Positions 53,323 to 62,499 of a DNA stretch of 64,000 nt are shown here, piece by piece. The notes under the pieces are model-generated. The model made no database searches and was not told where the DNA came from. It worked only from the letters and a program-made list of their open reading frames with translations. Position 1 is the stretch's first letter. Every line of letters begins with the position of its first letter. The DNA comes from Branchipolynoe longqiensis (lineage: Eukaryota > Annelida > Polychaeta > Phyllodocida > Polynoidae), in contig CM059187.1 of assembly GCA_030323885.1 (NCBI GenBank), positions 86,781,726 through 86,845,725 on the forward strand, given 5' to 3'. Made by a program: the position numbers and the translations under genes.

Positions 53323-53440
53323 GCAGGGTAAATTTCAATGGCAAACAATTGGTCTTCCTCATTCCACTGCTCCTTGCCCTATCCTACTAATGCCGAGCGC
53401 CAGGCTATGAAGTGACAAGTATAAATGTGTACATCATTGT
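53323..53440 (-). mobile_element. SINE-A scrap and shared flank
   Basis: 53375-53432 is SINE-A body in reverse (GCCGAGCGCCAGGCTATGAA). The bases before it (CAGGGTAAATTTCA..CAATTGGTCTTCCTCATT) recur at 44163-44200, beside another TTAA-MITE, so these two MITE neighbourhoods are partly related. Confidence 0.65.
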
Positions 53441-53650
53441 CTGAGGGCTGGGCTCAGTGATCAGGTAGGTATAGACGAGGAGGGATGCTATGTAGTCCGC
53501 TGTAGGAATTAGCGTAATCCTCCAAGTGAAGAGGTCCCCCCCCCCCCCACACTTCTCCTTTTGCCTTAAAACTCAATCAGGCATTGTCAGTTGCCTCAAT
53601 CAGGAATTGTCAGTTGCCTCAATCAGGCAATGCTGTTGACTATACTTGAC

Positions 53651-53993
53651 TTGTTGTTAGCATGCTGTTGCTTTATGTCCTAGCAACATCTAAAGACGGG
53701 TACTGACTTGTGACAGTGCGCACTCATGGCGATTTTATAGTGCTAACCCACTGGGAGACCAGACCACCAGCACCATAACCTGATAGTGATATCCCACCCA
53801 GTCACATTATCCTAATACTGAACCAACCAGTCCTTGCCCTATCCTAGTAATGCCGAGCACCTGGCTAGGAAGCGACAAGCATACATTTTTAAATCATTGG
53901 TTTGACTCGACCAGGGTTCGAAACAGTTTGTTTGAATCCCGCGTAATACCAAAAGGGGAGATGACGATCAACTCATTCGGCCATCCCGTCTAG
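53651..53993 (-). mobile_element. SINE-A, head type 1, minus strand
   Basis: From the tail (GTTGCTTTATGTCCTAGCAA) to the head (CAACTCATTCGGCCATCCCG). All body blocks are present in order. Confidence 0.87.
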
Positions 53994-54321
53994 TCGAATG
54001 TTAATAGACGGTTGCGGAGGAGGTGTGGGAGGTATTCCTGGTGTGTGTGTGGGTCCAAGGAACACGAGTGCAACAGACGCTCAACTCTGCTCAACCTCAT
54101 TAGGCGAGCAGCGGAGTCTTTCAGGAGTGTTTTAATTTTAATTTAGGGGGAGACAAGGACGGATGTCATTAGTGCATACAATACACGTTGTCTACGTCAC
54201 GACTGTTTTGTTCTTTGCCCCTGAAGGTTCATCCGATATTGCCTTTGTATCTTTTTAATTATCTCTTCCTGATTACACTTGATTACACGATTTGGTCCTA
54301 ATGGTGTTAGCAGTTTGTGCA
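53994..54321. other. Low-copy intronic sequence
   Basis: Nothing recognised. Confidence 0.4.
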
Positions 54322-55015
54322 TTTAAAGCTGTGTAGACCGATGAAACATTACTTTTTCTAAAATGAAGCAATGCAATTATCTAGATTTAACCCTATAACT
54401 TAAATAGTGATGCATTTGTTGCTGCATAGATCTTAGTTTGTTGTCGTTTTACGACATAGCAACATCTAAGGTCATATCAGAACGGCTACCGACTTGTGAC
54501 AGTGCGCACTCATAGCGACTTTATAGTGCTTTCCCACTGGGGAATCAGGCTTCTGTCACCATGACCCGATATCCCACACAGTCACATTATCCTGTGACTA
54601 TGCTAACCAGTCCTTGTCCTATCATATTAATGCTCAGTGCCAGGCTAGGTAGCGACAAGTATCATTTTCATAAGTCATTGGTTTGACTCGGCTGGGATTC
54701 GAACTCCCGACGTTTCGCACGGGAAGCCTGCGCTCTACCGATTAGCCCACCACGTCCGGTTCTGCATAGAAGGGAAAACTAAGTCAATTTACTAGAACAT
54801 GTCACTACTGAAGCTTATGCTGCTATAGTTTTGACATGCACACCAAAATTAATGTTGCATGTTTGCATTTCAAATATCTCAAACTATAGCCATTTAAAAT
54901 AAAAGTTACTTCAAACTAAATAAAGTAAGGTAGATTAAACGATTTACCTAATATATTTATCTAAATAGAATGACAGAAACTCAAAATCATCGGAGGACTA
55001 TATATGCAACTTTAG
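54322..55015 (+). mobile_element. TTAA-MITE split by a SINE-A
   Basis: The left part starts AAAGCTGTGTAGACCGATGA and runs to about 54433. The right part (from about 54756) contains GTTTGCATTTCAAATATCTC and ends ATATGCAACTTTA. The SINE lies in between. Confidence 0.83.
54434..54755 (-). mobile_element. SINE-A, head type 2, inside a TTAA-MITE
   Basis: Runs from the tail (GTTTGTTGTCGTTTTACGAC) to the head (TTAGCCCACCACGTCCGG). CTGCATAGA occurs on both sides (before 54430 and from about 54762) and is the likely target duplication. The SINE is younger than the MITE. Confidence 0.88.
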
Positions 55016-55200
55016 GACTCGAATTATTTATATTTTTGCATTGTAGGCATAATTTACTACTTTAATAGCGTTATCACTATCAGTTACCATATTAGTTCTG
55101 TTGTCAGAGTGTATAGGCTCAATTACCTAATCCTGGCATAATCGTACATTAGCAGTGTGTATCATTTGACAACTATATGACTTGTTTCTATACTCTAGCT
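55016..55200. other. Low-copy end of intron 1
   Basis: AT-rich, with no recognised repeat. Confidence 0.4.
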
Positions 55201-55204
55201 GCCA

Positions 55205-55908
55205 ATCTGTCATAATCTACCATCCTCATTGCCACTACTCTCACAGTCCGAGCTCAGCTTGTTCCTCTACTCTATCGATCATTCTATCTAATCCACCACC
55301 TTTATTCTATTCCGTCTATTCCCCGCACAGTCTAAGCTGAACTTTTTCTTAACTGTACTCTATCCATCGTTCTGTCTAACCCGCCACCTCTATTCGAACC
55401 ATTCTCATATTCTGAGCTCAACTTGTTCTTAACTGTACTATCCATCGTTCTGTCTAATCCGCCACCTCTATTCCAACCATTTTCACAGTCTGAGCTCAAC
55501 TTGTTCTTAACTGTACTCTATCCATCGTTCTGTCTAATCCGCCACCTCTATTCCAACCATTTTCAGAGTCTGTGCTCAACTTGTTCTTAACTGTACTCTA
55601 TCCATCGTTCTGTCTAATCCGCCACCTCTATTCTAACCATTTTCACAGTCTGAGCTCAACTTGTTCCTAACTGTACTTTATCCATTGTTCTGTCTAACCC
55701 GCCACCTCTATTCCAACCATTCTCGCAATCGGAGCTCAACTTGTTCTTAACTGTACTCTATCCATGATTCTGTCTAACCTGCCACCTCTATTCCAACAAT
55801 TCTCCCAGGCTGAACTCAACTTGTTCTTAACTGTACTCTATCCATCGTTCTGTCTAACCCGCCACCTCTATTCCAACCATTCTCACAGTCTGAGCTCAAC
55901 TCGTTCCT
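55205..55908 (+). repeat. 80-bp tandem array of 3' splice-site modules ending at the exon 2 acceptor
   Basis: Nine acceptor-like boundaries are spaced 78-84 bp apart (mostly 80): AG or its equivalent ends at 55246, 55330, 55410, 55488, 55568, 55648, 55728, 55808 and 55888. Each unit carries a branch-point-like TCTAAC/TCTAAT, the pyrimidine-rich CCACCTCTATTCCAACCATT, a TCTCACAG-like acceptor and the exon-like TCTGAGCTCAACTTGTTC. The AG is lost in the units ending at 55410 (ATAT) and 55728 (CAA) and kept in the others. The last boundary is the genuine exon 2 start. So the array duplicates intron end plus the first ~20 nt of exon 2. Confidence 0.93.
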
Positions 55909-56446
55909 GTGGACCATCAAGCGTGACCCGCCGTCCTACTTCTTCGGCACCATCCACGTTCCGTACACGCGCGTCTGGGATTACATCCCTGACAACACCC
56001 GTGAGGCGTTCGACCGGGCGGAGAGCGTCTTCTTCGAGCTTGACCTCACCGACCCGTACACCATCAGCCAGCTCGCCAACTGCCAGCTGCTGCCGCCCGG
56101 TGAGGTCCTGTCTGACGTGCTGCCGAAGGATATGTACCGGCGTCTGAAGCGGCACCTCGAGTACGTGAAGCTCATGATGCCGACGTGGATGACGGCTGAT
56201 CAGAAGGGCAGCGGCTTGTATGCGGACTACCTCTTCAATGCCATCACCGGTAACTGGGAGCGCAAGCGGCCCGTGTGGGTGATGCTGATGGTGAACTCGC
56301 TGACAGAGGCGGACATCAAGTCGCGCGGCATCCCCGTGCTGGACCTGTACCTGGCGCAGGAGGCGGAGCGGCTCAGTAAGGCCACCGGGGCAGTGGAGCG
56401 TGTTGACGAGCAGTGCGTGCCGCTCAATGAGCTCAACTTCTCGCAG
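55889..56446 (+). CDS. TRABD2: Metalloprotease TIKI (TRABD2), exon 2: N-terminal half of the TraB/TIKI catalytic domain
   Basis: This is 186 codons, phase 0 at both ends, between a TCTCACAG acceptor and a CAG|GTCAGT donor. The product starts [20 protein letters not shown] and includes [65 protein letters not shown] and [13 protein letters not shown], ending NELNFSQ. It matches vertebrate TIKI1/2 closely over its whole length. In the family two GX2H motifs and a conserved glutamate form the metal site. GTIH (exon residues 20-23) is the first GX2H, and the FELDLTD segment holds the glutamate candidate. The second GX2H, the remainder of the domain and the membrane anchor lie in later exons outside the window. 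TIKI cleaves the Wnt N-terminus, causing oxidised inactive Wnt, and acts in axial patterning. The exon is GC-rich at third codon positions, unlike its AT-rich surroundings. Confidence 0.96.
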
Positions 56447-56815
56447 GTCAGTCAGGCGTCCCTCACTCTTCTTTTGTCAGGTTACTCAGTGACTTCTGTC
56501 AGGTTACTCAGTGACTTCTCTTAGTCACTCAGTGACTTCTCTTAGTCACTCAGTAACTTCCGTCAGTCACTCAGTGACTTTCGCCGGTCACTCAGTGACT
56601 TCCATCAGTCACTCAGTGACTTTCGTCTGTCACTAAGTGACTTCAGTCAGTCACCCAGTGACTTCCGGCAGTTACTCACTGACTTCCGTCAGTCACTCAG
56701 TGACTTCCGTCAGTCACTCAGTGACTTCCATATGGTTACTCAGTAACTGCTGGAAGTCAGTCACTCAGTGACTTCCGTCAATCACTCAGTGACTTCTTTC
56801 AATCATTCAGTGACA
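56447..56815 (+). repeat. 21-bp palindromic minisatellite at the start of intron 2
   Basis: About 16 units of AGTCACTCAGTGACTT plus a CCGTC-like spacer. AGTCACT-C-AGTGACT is itself an inverted repeat, so each unit and neighbouring units can pair. The array starts at, or within ~35 bp of, the exon 2 donor, and its CCGTCAGTCACT phrase resembles the donor sequence GTCAGTCAGG. The exon reading frame stays open for 25 codons into it, to a stop at 56522-56524. Confidence 0.92.
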
Positions 56816-57194
56816 TTAGGCTTCAGTCTTCATTTAATGCCTCATATGTTGCGATCCAAAGGAAAATACAATTGTGTAAATGATAATTGCTCTTCGTGTA
56901 TATGCTAGGTATACAGAGATCAAAGAGAATGGACGGAGGCTTGTGACACTGACACTGACACTGACAGTGACACGCTTTAAATACCGGGGCTCAGTTATAA
57001 CTGATGAGGGTTCCAAGCCTGAGATACTCTCTCTCAGATAGCACAGACAGAAAAGGTTAATCGAAACAAGTGCATGTGATCTTTTCCCTATGTATTTTTT
57101 GGTAATGATATTTTTCGTCAAGATACATCATTTCTCAGCACCAAAATACTGGTGTATGGTGACAGTTACTTACACAAATCTCTTGATGAGATTA
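56816..57194. other. Low-copy sequence of intron 2
   Basis: Includes a short (ACACTG)n run at 56946-56968 and no gene. GACACGCTTTAAATACCGGG lies near 56970. Confidence 0.4.
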
Positions 57195-57836
57195 TGATGA
57201 TGATGATGATGCTAAATGTTTGCAATGGGGTGTTGTATCAGAATGGGGACGGTGTTGGAGATATTGTGTGGATGACTTTGTTTTATTTGCTTTCGTCTAC
57301 CACATTTAATAGTTTGTTCATATAGGCTAGCCTGGTGATAATATATGGTGGGAGAATCTAGATGATAGGTTAGTTAAAGATGCATAGTTCGATAAAAACA
57401 TCAATGGTCGAAACCAAAGCACTTACCTAGATTTGAGTAGAAACTGGTGCACTTACTATTATGAACTGGTGTTGCTGCTTCGAAGGGAATATGGCTACTG
57501 GCTCAATTTAATAGAAACCGTTACTGCTGAATTCTATAGTGACACAGTTTTTGACATGCTTGCCAAAATTAATTTGGCATGCTTGAGCTTCAAATAATTC
57601 TAAAGTTAGCAATTTAACTAACCTATCAGCTAGACTATCTTCTATCATCTTAACCTATCATCTAGATTCTCAATCTATATTACCACCAGTCTAGCATATG
57701 TAAACAAACTATTAAATGTGGTAGACGAGAGCAAATAAAGCAAAATCATCCACACAATATCTCCAACACCATCCACATTCTGATACACCATCCCATAGCT
57801 AACATTTAATGCTAACATCATCATCATAATCATAAA
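57195..57836. repeat. Imperfect ~170-bp inverted repeat around part of a TTAA-MITE
   Basis: The left arm (57195-57375: GATGATGATGATGATGCTAA ... GAATCTAGATGATAGG) returns in reverse at about 57645-57836 (CCTATCATCTAGATTC ... GCTAACATCATCATCA). The left arm abuts the 5' end of a TTAA-MITE and the right arm interrupts the same MITE, so the inverted copy arose after the MITE inserted. Confidence 0.85.
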
Positions 57837-57921
57837 CCAAGGTAGATCACACCAAACATCCTAATGTATTTATCTTTAAAAAGGAAATAAATTCAAAGCC
57901 ATCGGACTATGCAACTTTAAT
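57376..57921 (+). mobile_element. TTAA-MITE interrupted by the inverted-repeat arm
   Basis: Starts TTAAAGATGCATAGTTCGAT (57375 onward) with the interior GACATGCTTGCCAAAATTAA. After the interruption it ends with AAAGCCATCGGACTATGCAA followed by CTTTAA. Confidence 0.82.
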
Positions 57922-58480
57922 TGAGGTGCATGGGTAGTTCTGATTTAAGTTCCTGGGGTGCAGGAAGGCAGGGGTTGATAGGGTATTACTGGTTGCATGG
58001 GTTAGCACTATATAATAGCAGTGGGTGGGTTTGTTAGAAGTCGGTTGGGCAAGGGAGGGATTGAGAGGAGCAGAGAGAGTTCCGGTGTTGCTGGGGTGTT
58101 GGGGGAGGGAAGGAGTAGAGGATGGGATCTGCGATACAGACTAGTAGAAGTAGAACACATTCACATTCATATTCAAGTACATATATGTATTAGGAATTAT
58201 TGATTTTATAACTATGCTTTATGTATAAGTAATAACTTAATTAAGGAGTGACGTCATAGCGAGACCACATTTTGGCAGTGGGTCTAATTCTTATCGCCAC
58301 TTACAAAAGATATTGATCCAGGCACTATGATACCATTCTCCAGCCCACATTCAGGAAGTATGTAATGTTGGAGGTACACCAGAGTACAAAGGGGTGAGTT
58401 CTTTTTGGGTATCTGTGCAGCATTAACACGAAAAATACGCAAAGATGACACCGTCGGCTGTTTGGTATTCAGCGGTTTTT
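57922..58480. other. Low-copy sequence of intron 2
   Basis: G-rich at 57960-58120, otherwise unremarkable. Confidence 0.4.
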
Positions 58481-58484
58481 GCTC

Positions 58485-59095
58485 TCCTCACCTTCCCTTC
58501 TCCTTCCTCCCAGGCCCTCTTCCTCCTTCTTACACTCTCTCTCCTCTCCCTGTTGCCCTCCTTCCATCCTCCTCTCCTCCTGCACCCTCCCTTCCGCACC
58601 CCCTCCTCCATCCCCTTTCCGTCCCTTCCCTCCCTCCCTCCCCCCATGGTTCCTCTCCTCCCCCTTTCTCCCCCTCCCTTCCTCCATTCCCCCTTCCCCC
58701 TCCCTCTCCATGGTCCCTCTCCTCCCCCTTTCTCCCCCTCCCTTCCTCCATTCCTCCACCCCTCCCCCTGGTCCCTCTCCTCACCTCCTCTCCTCCCCCT
58801 TTCCTCCCTCGTCACTCTCTCTCCCCCCATTCTCTCCTCCAACCACTTCCCTCCCTCCGCTCCTCCCTCCACCCCTTACCCCGTCCCCCCCCTTAACCCT
58901 CTCCCCCCCCTCTCCCCCTTAACCCTCTCCCCTCCCACCTCTCCTACCCCCATCATCCCTCTCCCCATCTCATTCCCTCTCCTCACGTCCTCCCCCTTAT
59001 CCCCTCTCCCCTCCTCTCTCCCTCTCCTCCCTCCCTCTCCCTCTCCTCCCGTCTCCCCCCACCCCTTCCCCCACCCCTCTTCCCTCTCTGCACAC
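58485..59095. repeat. Pyrimidine-rich tract (CTCCTCCCCCTTTCTCCCCC)n
   Basis: Degenerate C/T-rich repeats with a ~70-bp higher-order unit around 58630-58770 (CCTCTCCTCCCCCTTTCTCC occurs twice). Overlapping long frames are artefacts. Confidence 0.9.
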
Positions 59096-59134
59096 ACTCA
59101 CACATTGATTTGGCTCATTATTGTAAAGAGGCGT

Positions 59135-59345
59135 TAAAATAGAGCCAGTTTGTGAGTAATCCCCACTTAATCCGCTGTTTGCCGAGTTGCCGCCGTCAGG
59201 TACCCACCACCTAATTAACTCATTAACACCCACTGTGGCTATACGAGGGCAGGCCGCGTCGCAGTTCACACCGCCCAACATGTCCCGACCCCAATCAGAC
59301 GCCCAAGGGCAACCGGAAGTGAAATCAATTGACCGATGACCTTTA
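59135..59345. promoter_or_regulatory. Candidate cis-regulatory island in intron 2
   Basis: Non-repetitive. It contains GAGTAATCCCCACTTAATCC (two K50 homeodomain-like TAATCC words), CACCTAATTAACTCATTAAC (paired ATTA words) and CCGGAAGTGAAATCAATTGA (ETS-like and homeodomain-like). The cluster fits an enhancer, but this is inference from motif content only. Confidence 0.3.
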
Positions 59346-59606
59346 GAAAGTGCCACCTATAAACTACCAAACACGACCCGCTCCCCGCCTGTCTGCTGCT
59401 TGTCGCCGAACTGCATCATTAAAAAGTAACGATGTGTTCATTAAAACGCCGCTCCCTGTTTAAAAAAAAAAATTGTTGTTGAATAATTCCTGTCTTCAGC
59501 GACCTCTGTCATCAGTGAACCCAAGCTACGCACGCACGAGAAGAACATTTATCCAATTTACAAACACTCTCCTCTCGTCTGCTCTGACTGTCCCAACAAT
59601 GATGGG

Positions 59607-59951
59607 TTTGTTTGTTTGTTTTTGTTTTATGTCCTAGCAACATCTAAGGTCATATCAGGACGGGTACTGACTTGTGACAGTGCGCACTCATCGTGACTTT
59701 ATAGTGCTGCCCCACTGGAAGACCAGGCTGCCAGCACCATAACCTGATATCCCACTCAGTCACATTATCCTGACACTGAGCCAACCAGTCCTTGTCCTAT
59801 CCTAATAATACCGAGCACCAGGCTAGGAAGTGACAAGTATCAATTTTTAAGTCATTGGTTTGACTCGACCATGGTTCGAACCCACGACCCCATGATCTAC
59901 CAACACGGGAGACGGACGCTCTAACTCATTCGGCCATCCCGTCTGGTCCAC
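59607..59951 (-). mobile_element. SINE-A, head type 1, with 10-bp target duplication
   Basis: Flanked by CAATGATGGG at 59597-59606 and 59952-59961. All parts are intact, so this is one of the best copies for a consensus. It reads from a TTTGTTTGTTTGTTTTTGTT tail to a GGCCATCCCGTCTGG head end. Confidence 0.94.
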
Positions 59952-59961
59952 CAATGATGGG

Positions 59962-60437
59962 ACGGCCCACCTGCTATGTCAACACAACGCCGGTCTGAAT
60001 GCAGAGGTGTCCTTTGAATACAGGTATTAATCTATATATTGTAAAATATCAGACGATGCCAGTCTGATGTTAGTTTGATCATACCCAGTAGGACAGCAGG
60101 CAATGCAAGTATTGTCATTCTCATAGAGAAACATGGACATAACTTGAATTCAATACTGGCCTGCCTACCCAAGGAGAAATCGAGGAGATATTGATTAATA
60201 TCGGCGACCGAGAATGTAAATACACACCTACATGTGTGACCTGCACATAATATATATAATTTTGAAGTGAGAGCAGCTGGAAGACCGTTGGAGTCGGTTC
60301 CCAGGAAAGAGGAAACAGAGAGTGCTCGGTTACAGGGGGGGGGGGGGGTGCTGCTGAGAATAAGGGGTGTTGGGAAACGAGAGGGGCCTAGAAGGAGCAC
60401 AGAAACATTTAGGGCTATCCTTTATTTATATTCACAT
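59962..60437. other. Low-copy sequence of intron 2 with a G-tract
   Basis: A G13 tract lies at 60337-60349. The last part (GAAACATTTAGGGCTATCCT...) resembles 23985-24030. Confidence 0.4.
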
Positions 60438-60722
60438 AATATGACTGTGTGGGATATCGGGTCATGATGGTGCCCGCGACCAGGTCTCCCAGTGGGGTAG
60501 CACTATAAAGTTGCCATGAGTGCGCACTGTCACAAGTCGGTACCCGTCCTGATATGACCTTGGATCTTGCTAGGACGTAAAACAACAAACAAACAAGGCG
60601 TGGGTACTCTACAGGGCATATAGATGGACCAACCAAACAGGTTGTGACTTTAATTGTCACAAGTCGGTTCCCGTCCTGATATGACCTTAGATGTTGCCAG
60701 GATGAAAAATTCCAACAAACAA
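60438..60722 (+). mobile_element. Two SINE-A 3' fragments in tandem
   Basis: 60438-60596 covers the second half of the body to an AAACAACAAACAAACA tail (type 1). 60655-60722 repeats only the last ~65 bp with the type 2 tail (GCCAGGATGAAAAATTCCAA). Confidence 0.82.
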
Positions 60723-61324
60723 AAAATGGTCTAGGGGACTAGTATTCACAAACATCGATTTATTTGCTGAGTACCATGCACCTGGTGAGCTGATCACATG
60801 TGTGGTTTGTGAGTTTCCATCAAGCAATGTACTGAACACATGCGTTAAGTGGAAATGTCGAACACATGTTGAGCCAATCTGAATATGACATTTGTCAGTG
60901 CCGGAGCACTGGTCTTCTGGCCTTCTTACTATTGGAATTGACAGTCTAAATAATCTAAGTTTGATCAGTGCTGTATTAGTTACAGCACCGATCCTGTAGA
61001 ATTAAGGGAATGGCTCCTGCTGTATAATGTACAGCACCAGTCACTGTAGTTCATGCAAACATGGGGAGCAGCACCGAGTAGAAAGCGTATACTCGGGGCA
61101 ACTCAAATAATCATCGAGGGTTACATTTTTTCTATTATAAAACAAGGTAAGTTTATAGTTGACAAAACATTTTGTCTGTCTTATATAATTTCAATGTGTT
61201 TAAACAGGTTGATAGTTGTGTAGGATGTTCGGTGTGTTGATGGTTTGTTCATGATGATTAAGGGTGGTGGCAGGGGAGGGGGGGGGGGCATTGGGGTGGG
61301 TGGTGGGGAAGGGGAAACCCATGG
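60723..61324. other. Low-copy sequence of intron 2
   Basis: Includes the short dispersed-repeat piece GTCAGTGCCGGAGCACTGGT (60894-60913) and two related CTGTATTAGTTACAGCACCG / CTGTATAATGTACAGCACCA phrases (60970, 61020). A G-tract is at 61279-61289. No gene is supported. Confidence 0.4.
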
Positions 61325-62312
61325 GCGAGCAAGCAGATGGCATCTCACTGTGCAGCACACTCTGTGAAAAGGGCATTATAGAAGATTTCCACCACCAAGC
61401 GACCTTCTGATGACTAATAAAAGAACTAATCCTGCAGGGATCAGCTCACTGAACATCACGCATGGATTCTCGGAAAAGGTTTTATTAGGGATTTCGAATA
61501 CCTGTCTCCCTTCTGATGGCAGTAGCAAGAAGTAATGTTGTGAAGGTCAGCTCACAGTGCGGCATTTTCTGAGGAAAATGTCTTAGAGAGAGAGGAATTC
61601 GAGCAGAAACCTCTCTGACGTCAGTGGAAGAAGTAATGTTGCAATTACTAATTAGCAGCTCATTGTACAACATGCTTGGTTTATAGAAGATTTCTACTCC
61701 TACCGATCTGCCCTCTAACATTTGTGGAAGAAGTGGTTGATTGTTGGAGTTTTGCGTCCTGACAACATCTAAGGTCATATCAGAGGGTTATCGACTTGTG
61801 CCAGTGCACACTCATGGTGACTTTCTAGTGCTGCCCCACTGGGAGAGCAGGCTGCCGGCACCATGACCTGATAACCCACTCAGTCATATTATCCGGACAC
61901 TGAGCACACTAGTCCTTGCACTATCCTAATAATGCCGAGCGGCAGGCCAGAAAGTGACAAGTACCAATTTTGTAAGTCAGTGGTTTGACTCGACCGGGAT
62001 ATCGGATGCCCGATCGCCCGCACCGGAGGCATGTGCTCTATCGATTTGGCCACTGCGCCCGGTTGTGGAAGAAGTAATGTTGTCGGTCACATCTAAGGCC
62101 ATGTGTAGGAAATGCCTTATAGAGGATTTCCACCACCAAACATGCCTCTGACATATGTGAAAAAGCCAATGTTGTGGTTAAGAATTCACTGTATGCTATG
62201 CACTGGGTAACAAAAACAACCCAATAGAAGATTGCAATCACAAACGTGCCCTCTGTTGACAGCCACAAGAACTAATATTATGGGTGGCAACTCACGGCAC
62301 ATGCAGGCTGGA
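61325..62312. repeat. Degenerate ~105-bp tandem array split by a SINE-A
   Basis: Recurring phrases are CAGCTCACTGTACAACATGC-like, TTATAGAAGATTTCCACCAC-like, CCTCTGA, and GGAAGAAGTAATGTTG. About seven units are seen, three to four on each side of the SINE at 61735-62062. Confidence 0.8.
61735..62062 (-). mobile_element. SINE-A, head type 2, with 13-bp target duplication
   Basis: A perfect duplication TTGTGGAAGAAGT flanks it (61722-61734 and 62063-62075). Its ends are GGTTGATTGTTGGAGTTTTG (tail side) and CGATTTGGCCACTGCGCCCG (head side). Confidence 0.95.
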
Positions 62313-62324
62313 AAAGGTAATTGT

Positions 62325-62440
62325 GCCAACGGCGTGGTATCCCAGTAGGGCAGCACTAGAAAGTCGCCTAGAGTGCCTGCCAGTATCAGTTCTGAAAGGA
62401 TCTTAAAAATTGCTAGGACGTAAATCCCAAACAAACATAA
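62325..62440 (+). mobile_element. SINE-A 3' fragment
   Basis: GGTATCCCAGTAGGGCAGCA, AGAAAGTCGCCTAGAGTGCC and TTGCTAGGACGTAAATCCCA are diverged blocks of the SINE-A 3' half. Confidence 0.75.
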
Positions 62441-62499
62441 ATTATATGTATCTCTTTTTGTATGATGTTTTTCTAGCAGTAGCTTATTTATATATGGTC

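Larger units (their letters stand above)
2866..55888 (+). other. Intron 1 of the TIKI gene (about 53 kb)
   Basis: The intron is bounded by GTAAGT at 2866 and a TCTCACAG acceptor ending at 55888. No other convincing protein-coding exon was found inside it. Its content is SINEs, MITEs, retrotransposon scraps and many tandem arrays, listed separately. A long first intron is common in developmental genes and often holds regulatory elements; a few low-copy islands that could serve this purpose are noted. Confidence 0.7.

Noticed and set aside
55205..55888. CRISPR-like array (regular 80-bp spacing)
   Set aside because: There are no distinct repeat and spacer parts; whole units are similar. The DNA is from an animal and the units match the intron-exon junction.
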